A DNA stretch of 61,020 nucleotides from Cyanobacteria bacterium PR.3.49 (lineage in GTDB: Bacteria > Cyanobacteriota > Vampirovibrionia > Obscuribacterales > Obscuribacteraceae): NCBI GenBank assembly GCA_013997645.1, contig PNKB01000008.1:1-61020 (forward strand), read 5' to 3'. The position numbers and the translations under genes were made by a program. Shown here one piece after another: positions 1-8,956 of the stretch. Position 1 is the stretch's first letter, and each line of letters opens with the position of its first letter. The notes under the pieces are model-generated. The model was not told the origin of the DNA. It ran no database searches and saw nothing but the letters and a program-made list of their open reading frames with translations.

Positions 1-1
1 G

Positions 2-733
2 ATGGTGTCCCGCGAGGCGATCGAAACAAGCGATAATGTCGGCGTCCCTATCGCCGAGCCTGAGAGCATTCTTTCGACCTTAGTCCCGGATGTGAAAGAC
101 ATTGCGTCGCTAAGCGACCTCCTGGACAAAAAATTCTTCAAACTGTTCTTTATCGGCATTGCCATCAGCGGCGTTTTAGGGCTGTGCACGATCGGCACAC
201 AAGGTTTTCATTCAGCCAACAAAACCGACTGGAATTCGCTCGCCCACGCAGCGCACAGCCTGACGTTGACAAAACACTATGACGAAGCAGAGATGTGCTT
301 CAAATCAGCTCTGGCATTGCCCTATATAGACTCGGCCGAGAAATCGGCAATTTATTCCGGACTGAGCGACTTAGCCCGAAGAAAAGGCGACCAGAGCGCC
401 GAAAGAGAGTACATGCTCAAAGAAAAGGAGTTCAATCAGGTTGGCTTCGGCTTAGCATCTATCGTCCTGGCTGCAATCTTGCTTTTCATTACAGGAATCA
501 GTTCGATATTCATGTTCCGCAGCGAGAAATCCAATGTCCCCATCGGCTGGCAGCATCCAACTGTCGTGGCGCTGGCGACCTTTGCCTTCTCGAATGGCTT
601 GCATAATATTGCACCGTCGATTCCGTGGTTGGTTTTGACCTTTGTGGCCAGCTCGATTTCACTAATTGTCCTTATCTTGTCGGCGGCTTGCGATGGCAGC
701 AGGCATAGTCACTTCGTCACGCCGAGCCGTTAA
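2..733 (+). CDS. Membrane protein with a TPR-like middle, function unknown
   Basis: A 243-residue protein that I do not recognise as a named family. Hydrophobic segments lie at about residues 46-64, 147-172, 187-205 and 207-230. The stretch between the first two (about 76-140) is helical and looks like one or two degenerate TPR units, with a segment KHYDEAEMCFKSAL typical of a TPR helix pair. Inferred topology is a membrane anchor, a soluble repeat domain and a C-terminal membrane bundle. The ATG sits on the second base of the window, so the true start could lie upstream and the N-terminus may be incomplete. It could be a docking or scaffold protein; no catalytic motif is seen. Confidence 0.6.
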   Translation: MVSREAIETSDNVGVPIAEPESILSTLVPDVKDIASLSDLLDKKFFKLFFIGIAISGVLGLCTIGTQGFHSANKTDWNSLAHAAHSLTLTKHYDEAEMCFKSALALPYIDSAEKSAIYSGLSDLARRKGDQSAEREYMLKEKEFNQVGFGLASIVLAAILLFITGISSIFMFRSEKSNVPIGWQHPTVVALATFAFSNGLHNIAPSIPWLVLTFVASSISLIVLILSAACDGSRHSHFVTPSR

Positions 734-1067
734 CAGAGTACTTGAGCAAGCGCAGGCGAATGGCCGAAGATTGACTGTCGGCTGAAACGCCAACGGCATG
801 CCCAGGTATCATTTCCGGCTTTTCGCCTTCTTTGACCTGAGCGGACGCCAGAACGTCCGGAAACCACCGACTCCCAAGCAACGGCAGACTCAAGGCGGCG
901 TATTGCCGGTGTTTATTGCCTTGTCACAGTTTCGCAGCTTTTTAGTAGCCAGTCCGAAACAACGGCGTCCTAAATTGGGTTCATGAGCAGCGCTGCTGTT
1001 CCTTCCCCCCAACGCAATTCCGCTAATACGGCTGATTTCAAACAGCCGACTTTCAAAGGAGCTTAAT
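734..1067. other. Intergenic region, no gene seen
   Basis: No ORF here has a ribosome binding site or a recognisable product; a 62-codon frame at 798-986 has none. The region holds a perfect 6-bp inverted repeat, CGGACG (842-847) and CGTCCG (854-859) with a 6-nt loop, not followed by a T tract. The leader hairpin of the next gene lies at its right end. Confidence 0.5.
1029..1061 (+). promoter_or_regulatory. Leader hairpin and ribosome binding site of the EF-hand/LysM gene
   Basis: CGGCTG (1029-1034) and CAGCCG (1043-1048) form a perfect 6-bp stem with an 8-nt loop. The Shine-Dalgarno AAAGGAG (1055-1061) follows after 6 nt and lies 6 nt before the ATG at 1068. The EF-hand paralogue starting at 33550 also has a strong hairpin right before its ribosome binding site, and the one at 32642 has a weaker one. 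Confidence 0.45.
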
Positions 1068-1850
1068 ATGTCAGCCAAAGAAGCTGTTATGAGAATTGAA
1101 AGTGCTGCCCAAAACCAAGGTATTGAGGAAGCGGCCACTGTTATGCGAGAGCAGATTACCGAACTTCAATCAATGCCCGGCGGTCAAGGAGACGAGCAAC
1201 TGGCAATGGTAGCCAAACAGTTGCAGCGCGACGGATTGCTGCCGGACCTGGCAATTCACTTCGCACTGACTGAAGACCTCAACGGCAAAAATGACGGCAC
1301 ATTTGACACCGAAGATTTGTACCAATATCAAAGTGGCAAAGATCCTCTTACCAGAGCGATTACAGAGAATTTGATTGCAAACTACGAGAACCTTCGCAAC
1401 GAGCATGGAGATGCCGGCATATTGCCGCAAGACTGGTTCGGTCTCCACTGGGTGACCAAGAATGACCTGAAAAACGCAGCAGAAGATATCAGTACAAAGC
1501 GATATGACTTCGGCATCGACCTGCCCGAAGACGAACAGACCAGGCTGAAAGATAATGGCTTCTTTCCCGACATTCAAGACAGATTGAACAAAATGATGCA
1601 GCAGTACGCCGAGCACCAGTGGCAACAAAAAAATCCGGAAGCAGAAGTGCAGCCAGGTGACGGCTTCGATCGGGTTTCCCGCAGAGAATTGCAACAAAGA
1701 TTAGGCAATGTAACCGAGGCTCAAGTGCAAGAGTATTCCAGACGCCTTGCCGAATACAACAAAATGGACAGAGACTCAACTGTTCTTCAACCTGGACAAC
1801 GCCTGCGTCTGCCGTATATCGAAGAGCAAGTAGCCGCTCAAACACACTAG
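1068..1850 (+). CDS. EF-hand-like and LysM-like domain protein
   Basis: A 260-residue protein without an obvious signal peptide. Residues about 50-110 match a module shared with the two minus-strand genes at 32091-33550: G(L/V)LPxL, then a loop with Asp/Asn at EF-hand spacing (NGKNDGTFDTED), then a helix ending N(F/Y)(D/E)xL. The calcium loop here is weaker than in the paralogues. The C-terminal 60 residues (VQPGDGFDRVS to LQPGQRLRLP) look like a LysM fold, which in known families binds peptidoglycan. Inferred role: cell-wall-associated, possibly calcium-responsive. The ATG at 1068 is fixed by a good AAAGGAG. How it would leave the cell is unclear. Confidence 0.6.
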   Translation: MSAKEAVMRIESAAQNQGIEEAATVMREQITELQSMPGGQGDEQLAMVAKQLQRDGLLPDLAIHFALTEDLNGKNDGTFDTEDLYQYQSGKDPLTRAITENLIANYENLRNEHGDAGILPQDWFGLHWVTKNDLKNAAEDISTKRYDFGIDLPEDEQTRLKDNGFFPDIQDRLNKMMQQYAEHQWQQKNPEAEVQPGDGFDRVSRRELQQRLGNVTEAQVQEYSRRLAEYNKMDRDSTVLQPGQRLRLPYIEEQVAAQTH

Positions 1851-1909
1851 TAGGGAAAATTAAAAGGATTTCTGCGCACGGGAAGAAAGGGGAGTCCGCG
1901 TTTCACGCA

Positions 1910-1930
1910 AGTGAGATGCGGATTCTCACT
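1910..1930. repeat. Perfect 7-bp inverted repeat between two small genes
   Basis: AGTGAGA (1910-1916) and TCTCACT (1924-1930) form a perfect 7-bp stem with a 7-nt loop. No T tract follows, so it is a poor intrinsic terminator. It lies about 130 bp before the next start codon and could be an operator. The rest of 1851-2061 shows a TTGACA at 1988-1993 with no convincing -10. Confidence 0.35.
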
Positions 1931-2042
1931 ATAAAGATGAATTCGCTAACAGTTTAGTCACAGTTTGGAAACACTTCGGTAACCACATTGACACATCATA
2001 AAAGTATGGTGGAACTGTAAGCCTCCCGGCGCCCTCTACCTC

Positions 2043-2057
2043 ACACTCCAGGAGTGT
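2043..2057 (+). promoter_or_regulatory. Hairpin that contains the Shine-Dalgarno sequence
   Basis: ACACTCC (2043-2049), A (2050) and GGAGTGT (2051-2057) make a near-perfect palindrome able to form a 6-bp stem with a 3-nt loop. The only Shine-Dalgarno for the next gene, AGGAG (2050-2054), is inside it, 7 nt before the ATG at 2062. If it forms in the mRNA it would limit ribosome access. This is seen in sequence; the regulatory role is inference. Confidence 0.4.
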
Positions 2058-2061
2058 CCGC

Positions 2062-2397
2062 ATGAATGATTTTCATGGTTCTCAAGCCAGTGCCTTCACC
2101 AGTAATTTTGCACCGGCTTTGTCGGGCGCCGACTCGTTTGCTCCGCAATTGTTCGGTCTGGGTCAATTGGGGGCCGTCAGCAGCCGTTCACTGATGAATA
2201 TGCAGCCTGCTTGCGCGCCAACCTCGGTAACTCCAGACGGGAGCAAATTCTTCACTAACGATGAAGGTGAAATCGTCTTCGCGCAATACGCCTCAGGCGC
2301 TGTCGTCATCAAGCAAACACAGCGTGTCGCCGTGCGCACCGCCGATGGTGACTACTGGATGGGTGATTCTAAGACCGGCTGGTTCAGAATCGACTGA
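2062..2397 (+). CDS. Small hypothetical protein
   Basis: A 111-residue protein of unknown function. The first half is Ser/Ala/Phe-rich and looks unstructured. The second half (about residues 55-111) reads as short beta strands with aromatic turns (FFTNDEGEIVFAQY, DYWMGDSKTGWF) and could be one small beta domain. It has no signal peptide or membrane segment. The start is supported by AGGAG at 2050-2054. It lies 88 bp before the histidine kinase gene on the same strand, so it could share a transcript with it. Confidence 0.5.
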   Translation: MNDFHGSQASAFTSNFAPALSGADSFAPQLFGLGQLGAVSSRSLMNMQPACAPTSVTPDGSKFFTNDEGEIVFAQYASGAVVIKQTQRVAVRTADGDYWMGDSKTGWFRID

Positions 2398-2485
2398 GCC
2401 ATTTTCGCCCGCTCACCCCAAAATCAGCCTGAATTTTCTGTTGCCAATAATAGCTCCCGGCTAATCAGAGTGCCATAATCGGAGC

Positions 2486-4306
2486 ATGAAAACCCGCTCG
2501 AAGTTAAGGCTGCAAATTCTGGCTCTGGTCATCCTTCCGCTTATTGTCGAGATTGGATTGCTGGTCTGGCTGTCAAATTTGCTCAAGCAAGCCGATTCCG
2601 AGCTGGAAAAATCTATACGGGCGCAAAAAATCGAGTCGAACATCAATTCCATATCCAAAAGGCTTTACGACGCTTTCTTCATGTACAGCGCCGAGAAAGA
2701 CGAACAGCTGATTTCGAAAGAATCGCTGGCCCCTATGATCGCCGGGTTTCGCAAAACCTACGACGAGCTGGAAAATCTGACGGCAGGCAATGAGCGCGCT
2801 TACACGATAATTAAGAACTCGGATCGCGCGGCCACGCGCTGCGTCGAATTGATGGAAATTTTGCGAGCGGCACTTGAACGTGACGGCAGAACTACCTTGG
2901 GCAGAGCATACCGCCGACCATATTGGTTTGAATTGAGAAAGCAAACCAAGCTGGTGCTGACACCGGAATTTTTGAGTTTGCGTCGGGATCAAGCTCAAGT
3001 CGCCGAAGCCGCACCGCTTATTCAGCGGGATTTGCGCCGGCAGATTCAGTATCTAATCTGGGGCGGAGTTTTGATTTTGGCTGGTCTTGTCAGTGCGGTC
3101 GCGTTTTACTTGACTCACAATATTGCCGACAAAATTTCCAAATTGCGCGACAACACATTGCGGCTGGCCAGCAACATGCCGCTCAATCCCGTCATGCAGG
3201 GCAATGATGATTTATCCCAGCTCGATCAAGTTTTTCACAGAATGGCGCAAGAACTGCAAGCGGCAGCCAGAAAAGAAAGGGCGTTGCTGGATAATGTTCG
3301 CGATTTGATTTGCTCAATTGATCGCACCGGCAAATTTGTCGAGGTGAATCAAGCTTCTTTCCTGCTACTCGGGTACAAACCAGATGAATTGCTGGGCTCG
3401 CACCTGATTGACTTTCTGGGCGGCAATGACGTAAGTGAGGTTCTGGCCTATTTCGACAAAATTCAATCGGCGAGCGAAAAAGGCACTGCGTCAGCCCCAC
3501 TGGAAACAGTGCTAGTCCACAAAAACGGCACAGTCATTGATGTTACGTGCTCGGCGCAATTTGCAGCAGAGGAAAACCTGAGCTTTTGCGTTTTCCATGA
3601 CATAACCGAAAGACGGCAGGCCGAGCGCATGAAGCAGGAAGTAGTGGCGATGGTGACGCACGATCTCAGGACTCCTTTGGGCACAGTCAACAACGTTTTC
3701 GACTTTCTCAATCAAGGACAACTGGGCGAACTGACCGACAAAGGCAAGAAATTTGTCGGCAGCGGACTGCGCAATACGGAGCGCATGATGAGCTTGATAA
3801 ACGACTTACTGGACATTGAGAAAATTAAGTCTGGTAACTATGAAATTGCTTGCGACGATGTTCCGGTGAGCGCGCTATTCAAAGGCTGCATCGACTTGCA
3901 TTCGACATTAGCGGCAGCACAAGGCATCGAGCTTTCAGCCGCCGACTGCCAAGCGCACGTATGGGGAGATCAGGACAAGCTTCTCAGATTGCTTTCCAAT
4001 CTGGTTGCCAATGCGCTGAAGTTCACACCTCATGGAGGGAAAGTCTCGCTTCTGGCATCCGAGAGCAACGGCAGTGTGCAAATATCCGTTCAGGACACCG
4101 GACCCGGCATCCCCAAAGACAAGCTGGCCAGTATTTTCGAGCGCTTTCATCAGATAGAAGGCGAGCATAAAGCGGGCGGGTCGGGGCTTGGTCTGGCAAT
4201 TTGCAAATTGATAGCCGAAGTGCACGACGGGCGCATTTGGGTGGAAAGCGAGCCCGGCAAAGGGTCCGAATTTATTGTTTCGCTTCCGGCCAGCAATCCA
4301 GGCTAG
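2486..4306 (+). CDS. Membrane sensor histidine kinase (HAMP-PAS-HisKA-HATPase)
   Basis: A 606-residue sensor kinase. Membrane segments at about residues 9-31 and 188-210 enclose a roughly 155-residue helical extracytoplasmic sensor region. A HAMP linker follows (about 210-263), then a PAS domain (about 264-378), then the HisKA domain with H-box HDLRTPLG (phosphorylated His392). The ATPase domain has N-box NLVANALKF (Asn509), DTGPGIP (from 537) and GSGLGLAI. All catalytic motifs are intact. It should autophosphorylate and pass phosphate to Asp52 of the regulator encoded 96 bp downstream. The signal is unknown. The minus-strand kinase at 33849-35615 has the same domain order and is probably a paralogue. 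Confidence 0.93.
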   Translation: MKTRSKLRLQILALVILPLIVEIGLLVWLSNLLKQADSELEKSIRAQKIESNINSISKRLYDAFFMYSAEKDEQLISKESLAPMIAGFRKTYDELENLTAGNERAYTIIKNSDRAATRCVELMEILRAALERDGRTTLGRAYRRPYWFELRKQTKLVLTPEFLSLRRDQAQVAEAAPLIQRDLRRQIQYLIWGGVLILAGLVSAVAFYLTHNIADKISKLRDNTLRLASNMPLNPVMQGNDDLSQLDQVFHRMAQELQAAARKERALLDNVRDLICSIDRTGKFVEVNQASFLLLGYKPDELLGSHLIDFLGGNDVSEVLAYFDKIQSASEKGTASAPLETVLVHKNGTVIDVTCSAQFAAEENLSFCVFHDITERRQAERMKQEVVAMVTHDLRTPLGTVNNVFDFLNQGQLGELTDKGKKFVGSGLRNTERMMSLINDLLDIEKIKSGNYEIACDDVPVSALFKGCIDLHSTLAAAQGIELSAADCQAHVWGDQDKLLRLLSNLVANALKFTPHGGKVSLLASESNGSVQISVQDTGPGIPKDKLASIFERFHQIEGEHKAGGSGLGLAICKLIAEVHDGRIWVESEPGKGSEFIVSLPASNPG

Positions 4307-4402
4307 TTAGTCTTTGCCGGTATCGGCTGCAGGTTTTTATCGGCTCCTCCTGAGCATTAGTTTGAGCTAAAATTGTCCCGTAGTTGTGGGGTTGTATTCC
4401 GC

Positions 4403-5080
4403 ATGGCAAAAATTTTGGTAGTCGAAGATGATGTCGATTTTGCGCTCACCGTAGAGCACGCGCTGCAGACCGCGAATCACACTGTCGAGATGGTCCACGA
4501 CGGCGGCTCGGCCATGGAGTATCTCAGGCAAAGTCAATACGACATTATCATTCTGGACTGGCAGCTCCCGGACATGGAAGGGATCGACATTCTCAGCAAA
4601 TTTCGCGCCCGGGGCGGTGCTACACCGGTTTTGATGTTGACCGGCAAAAGCCAGATCAGAGACAAAGAAGTTGGTTTGGATGGTGGTGCGGATGATTATT
4701 TGACCAAGCCCTTTGACTCAAGAGAGCTGGTGGCGCGCATCCGAGCCTTGCTCAGACGGCAGAGCGTCGCTCCCTCCAGCACTCTTTGCGCGGGCGATGT
4801 GGTGCTCGATCCAAACAAGCATCGACTGACAAAAGCCGGCAAGGAAGTGCATTTGCAGCCGCGAGATTTCTCTCTTCTGGAATTCTTGATGCGGCACCCG
4901 GATGAGATTTTCTCAGCTGAAGCTTTGCTTACGAGAGTATGGCATCAAGATTCAGACGCTTCGTCGGCAGGATTGAGAGCGGCCATTGTGCGTATTCGAA
5001 AAGTCATCGATGCTGACGGCGATGATGCCAAATCGCTGATCGAAAACGTTGCTCGAGTCGGATACCGCATGCGCGGCTGA
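4403..5080 (+). CDS. OmpR/PhoB-family response regulator
   Basis: A 225-residue DNA-binding response regulator. The N-terminal receiver has the acidic pair ED (residues 8-9), phospho-acceptor Asp52 (in LDWQLPD), the conserved Thr in MLTGK and Lys in TKPFD. The C-terminal half is a winged-helix domain ending VRIRKVID...RVGYRMRG, typical of OmpR/PhoB. A TTG at 4373 would add ten residues, but the ATG at 4403 gives the canonical MAKILVVEDD start and is preferred. It follows its likely kinase by 96 bp and ends 9 bp before the converging glycosyltransferase gene. Targets are unknown. Confidence 0.92.
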   Translation: MAKILVVEDDVDFALTVEHALQTANHTVEMVHDGGSAMEYLRQSQYDIIILDWQLPDMEGIDILSKFRARGGATPVLMLTGKSQIRDKEVGLDGGADDYLTKPFDSRELVARIRALLRRQSVAPSSTLCAGDVVLDPNKHRLTKAGKEVHLQPRDFSLLEFLMRHPDEIFSAEALLTRVWHQDSDASSAGLRAAIVRIRKVIDADGDDAKSLIENVARVGYRMRG

Positions 5081-5089
5081 TCGCCGCTG

Positions 5090-6796
5090 TTACCTATTGG
5101 GGTCGATGGCGAAAAGATGCCATTTGGCTCTCTTTTCCAGGAGCGTCCACATGGGTGGAGGTTCTTTCATCTGCTCCATCACATCGCTTGTGACCAGCAG
5201 ATAATGGGGTTTTCTGCCGGACTCAACATAATGCTTGTAATCGAGCAGTGTTTTTATTTCCTTGATCGGTCTGCGCAAGTAAAAGTTAACTGCCGGCGAA
5301 TCGCGCATGTAGAGGGCTACTTGTGCCCTGTCTTTGACTACGCGCCGGAGCAATTGAAAGAGAGGGAAGTCGCTTTGCAGGTAGTGAGATTGCAACCCGG
5401 TGGGCACAAAAGTGCCGCAGGCAAAGGCGCAAGCACAGACAATCGCCGTCACTGCAACTTCGGCTTTTTTACGGAATGCCGCCCAGGTAGCTAGAGTCAG
5501 GAAGCACCAGGCAAAGAAACCAAAACCCATGAATGCATAAAGTGTGTTTATGTCAAATTTGAGTTTGAAGCAGACAGTGGGCGCACACACCGCAAGCAGA
5601 GGCAAGATCACAAAAACAATGACCAGCAACGTCCATTTGAGAGCCGGTGCTTTCAGCCGTACCACCCTGTCCAAAAGGCTGCCTGAAAGTATCGCCAGAG
5701 GCGGTGCTACAGGCAGTATGTAAGTGGCCAGTTTTGTTTTCAAAACTGTGAAAATGCAGAGGATCAATAGGAGCCAGAGAATAGAAAACAGCTCGAGATT
5801 GGCTCTCTTACTCGGGACCCAATTGCCCGGTCGCCATTGCTTTTTGAGCAAAGCAAAGTGTCGCCGAACATCAAGAAGACCGATCACGGACCAGGGAAAG
5901 AAACCGGCAAAATAGATGGGGATGTAGAACCAGAAAGGATTCTGGTGGTTTACCGTACCCATGGCTCGGCCGAAGTTTTGCTTGATGAAGAACTCTTGAA
6001 AAAAGGCTCCTTTAGTGGCCAAGCCTTCGGCTATGTACCAGGGAGCAGCAATTGACAGCATCACCGCTGTGCCAAGCAAGGGATGCAAAAGCAACGCTTT
6101 GCGCCACCACCAATGATATCGCCCTTCCGCTCCCTTAGGACGCACCCAGGCGAGATAGACAAGCAGAAGGATGGCCACCAGTGCGACCGGCACCGGTCCT
6201 TTGATCAAGAGCGCCAGTCCCAGAGCCGAATAGGCAAAAGCAAGAGAACACCAGTGGGCGCCGTTGAGGCGTGAAAATAGACAGAGCGCGCCCACCATCA
6301 TGAATAGAGTAAGAGGTACGTCGGTAATGGCCACTCGCCCGACAGTTACGAAAAGCGGCGTGGAAAGCAAGCAAAGCGAAGAAAACAGAGCGGCCCGTGC
6401 TCCCAGAAACGGCCTGACCAAAATCAGCAATGCCGCAGCCGACAAAACGCCGCATAATGCCACCGGCAAACGGGCAGCAAACTCGTGCACACCCAAAAGC
6501 TGGTAGGAGGCCATGATCATCCAGTAGATGAGAATGGGTTTTTCATAGAAAGGCTGGTAATTCGCCGATGGATTGACCCAGTCAGAACGCTCCAACATCT
6601 CGCGGGCGCCTTCAGCGTAAAGTCCGTCACTCGGATCGATGATGCCATAGTGCTGCAGTCCCGGCAAAAAGACGGCCAGGGAAGCCAGCAAGACAATAAT
6701 CAAGTGCGCCCAGAGGCTACCTTTGGCCTTGAGCCTGCGCTTGGGTGAGGGAAGCATGCCGCCAGACTCGTTTGGCTGGGCTGTTGAAAAAGACAA
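5090..6796 (-). CDS. ArnT-like membrane glycosyltransferase (GT39/GT83 type)
   Basis: A 568-residue polytopic membrane protein. After the first membrane segment (about residues 30-48) comes the large first loop with DPSDGLYAEGAREML and FYEKPILIYW, matching the acidic and EKPPLLYW-type motifs of ArnT and related enzymes that move a sugar from a polyprenyl-phosphate carrier onto lipid A or protein. Some ten further hydrophobic helices follow, then a soluble C-terminal domain. The first acidic site reads D-P-S-D rather than D-E. The acceptor cannot be told. The start is TTG at 6796 with GGAG 11 nt upstream; ATG at 6757 is an alternative. It diverges from the gene at 7067. Confidence 0.83.
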   Translation of the reverse strand: MSFSTAQPNESGGMLPSPKRRLKAKGSLWAHLIIVLLASLAVFLPGLQHYGIIDPSDGLYAEGAREMLERSDWVNPSANYQPFYEKPILIYWMIMASYQLLGVHEFAARLPVALCGVLSAAALLILVRPFLGARAALFSSLCLLSTPLFVTVGRVAITDVPLTLFMMVGALCLFSRLNGAHWCSLAFAYSALGLALLIKGPVPVALVAILLLVYLAWVRPKGAEGRYHWWWRKALLLHPLLGTAVMLSIAAPWYIAEGLATKGAFFQEFFIKQNFGRAMGTVNHQNPFWFYIPIYFAGFFPWSVIGLLDVRRHFALLKKQWRPGNWVPSKRANLELFSILWLLLILCIFTVLKTKLATYILPVAPPLAILSGSLLDRVVRLKAPALKWTLLVIVFVILPLLAVCAPTVCFKLKFDINTLYAFMGFGFFAWCFLTLATWAAFRKKAEVAVTAIVCACAFACGTFVPTGLQSHYLQSDFPLFQLLRRVVKDRAQVALYMRDSPAVNFYLRRPIKEIKTLLDYKHYVESGRKPHYLLVTSDVMEQMKEPPPMWTLLEKRAKWHLFAIDPNR

Positions 6797-7066
6797 AGGG
6801 AGGCGAACTCCAACTTTCCGAAGACATCAAATCGATACCGGATATTTTGCCAGGATTTATGGCTTGTAACTTGGCGTGATGTTAATCAAAATAGTGCAAA
6901 CCGGGGATAGGCGAAGGTTTAGAGCAGAAATTAAGTGGCAAAATGGGCAGTTGGTGGGCTGGCCACTCACTAAGGGGGCGACTTTCGATATGATTTATGA
7001 ACCTCTTATGTGGGAATATCCAGTCAAAGGTTTCCGCGAGCAAGCATCAGGCTTTTGAAAGGCAAA

Positions 7067-8740
7067 ATGTCAAGCGCACCACGAAGGGGAAAAAATCCCA
7101 ATACATCTCAAGCAGGCGGCAATTCGCAATCGCCCAGCCAGAGCGCGCCCGAGCCCAGAAAACGGCGGGACGTCAACCGCACGCTCGAGCTGGAGCCGAT
7201 AAAGATTGACATCCTTTCCGAGCAATTGGGACGCCTGACTGACAATTTTCGTTTTCAAGACATCTTCCCCCAGCCGCCCGATATCGATAAATCGCTGGAG
7301 GCTTTGAAAGCCGACCTTTTGGATGTGCCGGTGCGCGGCGCCGACGGAAAGGTCACCAACGTCTTCAACAAGATTGAAGCGGACGACTGCCTGACGCGAG
7401 AAGACAAAGACTTGATCTGGTGCTGTTTGTCGATGGTGCGCGATTCTTTCGAACGGCTCGATCGCTCGACGAATGCGGCGGCGCCTGGATCCAGCTATCA
7501 GTGGAATATGAACTGGAAACACACGCGCTCGGAAGTCGGAGAAGTATTGGAAGCAGCAAAGCTTTTGCAGCTGGACCATACCGAGACACGCGATGCCATT
7601 CTTGCATCCATCTTTTCGGACAGCGTCAAGAACAGAAAGAACTTCATCATCCATAACGTTCATGGTGCTTATGGGGCGGCTCAAGCGCTTTCGTATTTCA
7701 TGGACTTCACCAAGCCTGATGTAATAAGGAGCGTCGAGAGAATCACTCGCGCCGTCAAACAACACCAGATCGCGCCACCGCAATTCATGGCCAATGTCGT
7801 AGCCATTTTGCTGAGCAAGAAAATGTCGCTCGGTCCCTTTTCTCCGGAGGGTCCCTTGCCTCAGAATGCCAGCAGCAGTGCACTTCAGGTAATGGAAGTG
7901 GTGCGATCTATCTGGCGCAAGATCAATGATCCTTTCAACAAAGATTACCTGGCTCAAGATTTGAGCACGATCGACTTTTCTCCTGCAGAGCGTCAATTGC
8001 TCGTCAATATAGGCATCGACGACTGGTTTGTTCCACACCCGGAAACAGAAGATTCAAAGGTTGCGCATGCGGTCATTGCCGGCGATCACTCGATCAACTA
8101 TAACCATCCTGAGGGTTTTGCAAAAATTGCACTGCTCAGAGGTCCTGATACAGAAGCGATCTTTGAAGACCCGACCATACACAACTCGCTGGATTCGGCA
8201 GTCAATAGTTTTGCCGATTCCTTCCGCGTGATTCGACCGGAAGTGCAAAAGCTAGCTGTTGAAGGGCTCAGACGCACGAAGACGGCAATGGAACGCGTAG
8301 TTGGCATCATGACTTATTTGTTTTCCGGTATCGTCATCGGCCCGAAAGACACCTGTGTAACCGGACATGCCAAAATCGAGCAAGCGATGCTGCGCGCCGC
8401 GGAAAAATACCCGCATCTTTTCGAGGCATCTTCATCAAAACTGACAGATGAAGGGGCGGATTACATGAAGAAAACTGTGGACAGAATCGGAGAGATTCTG
8501 CAGGACTGGCTGGACAGCTATCACGAAATTCCGTTTTCACCCAAGGATGCTCGGCAAGTCGAGCCTGGTCCTGGCAAACTGCCTTTCTGGAACACTCCTT
8601 TGAAGTATCCTACGCGCAACGAACACGGCATGCTCAATTTGCATGAATTGAACGAGCTAGAACTGAAGCAATTTCTTTTTGCAGGCAAGATTCGCGAGAT
8701 CGCCGTCGAGCTATTGCGCGCAGAACAGTGGATTTTCTAG
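7067..8740 (+). CDS. Large conserved-looking protein of unknown function, possible HD-type core
   Basis: A 557-residue soluble protein with no signal peptide or membrane segment. The N-terminal 35 residues are basic, Ser/Asn/Pro-rich and probably disordered. The rest is helical. HNVHG (His196 and His199), a later VKQHQ and a further AGDHSINYN have the rough order of metal-ligand motifs in HD-domain phosphohydrolases, but spacing and the HD doublet are not canonical, so this is only a hint. The ATG at 7067 has GAAAGG 4 nt upstream; a GTG at 7010 would add 19 residues. It stands alone, with 216 bp before the next gene. Confidence 0.55.
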   Translation: MSSAPRRGKNPNTSQAGGNSQSPSQSAPEPRKRRDVNRTLELEPIKIDILSEQLGRLTDNFRFQDIFPQPPDIDKSLEALKADLLDVPVRGADGKVTNVFNKIEADDCLTREDKDLIWCCLSMVRDSFERLDRSTNAAAPGSSYQWNMNWKHTRSEVGEVLEAAKLLQLDHTETRDAILASIFSDSVKNRKNFIIHNVHGAYGAAQALSYFMDFTKPDVIRSVERITRAVKQHQIAPPQFMANVVAILLSKKMSLGPFSPEGPLPQNASSSALQVMEVVRSIWRKINDPFNKDYLAQDLSTIDFSPAERQLLVNIGIDDWFVPHPETEDSKVAHAVIAGDHSINYNHPEGFAKIALLRGPDTEAIFEDPTIHNSLDSAVNSFADSFRVIRPEVQKLAVEGLRRTKTAMERVVGIMTYLFSGIVIGPKDTCVTGHAKIEQAMLRAAEKYPHLFEASSSKLTDEGADYMKKTVDRIGEILQDWLDSYHEIPFSPKDARQVEPGPGKLPFWNTPLKYPTRNEHGMLNLHELNELELKQFLFAGKIREIAVELLRAEQWIF

Positions 8741-8956
8741 ACACTTGCTTGCTTTCGGGATTGGACACCACTTGGTTACATCTTGCCTCTAACATGAGAG
8801 CGTGGTGGTGAAAAGCCGCTGCTCGCAAAGCTTTGGGAATTTTCCCATTTACTCCAGGGGTGAAAGTACGTAACATCCGAATTGGTAACTACCCCATCCG
8901 TCAATTTAAACACCGCCCACTGAGCTTCGCTCGGGTCGGCCAATAACGCCTATACG

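Noticed and set aside
1988-2016. TTGACA upstream of the 111-residue protein gene as a promoter
   Set aside because: The -35 is perfect but there is no acceptable -10 at 16-19 bp.
7070-8038. 322-codon minus-strand frame
   Set aside because: Fully antisense to the 557-residue protein gene, no Shine-Dalgarno, and an amino acid mix typical of a shadow frame.
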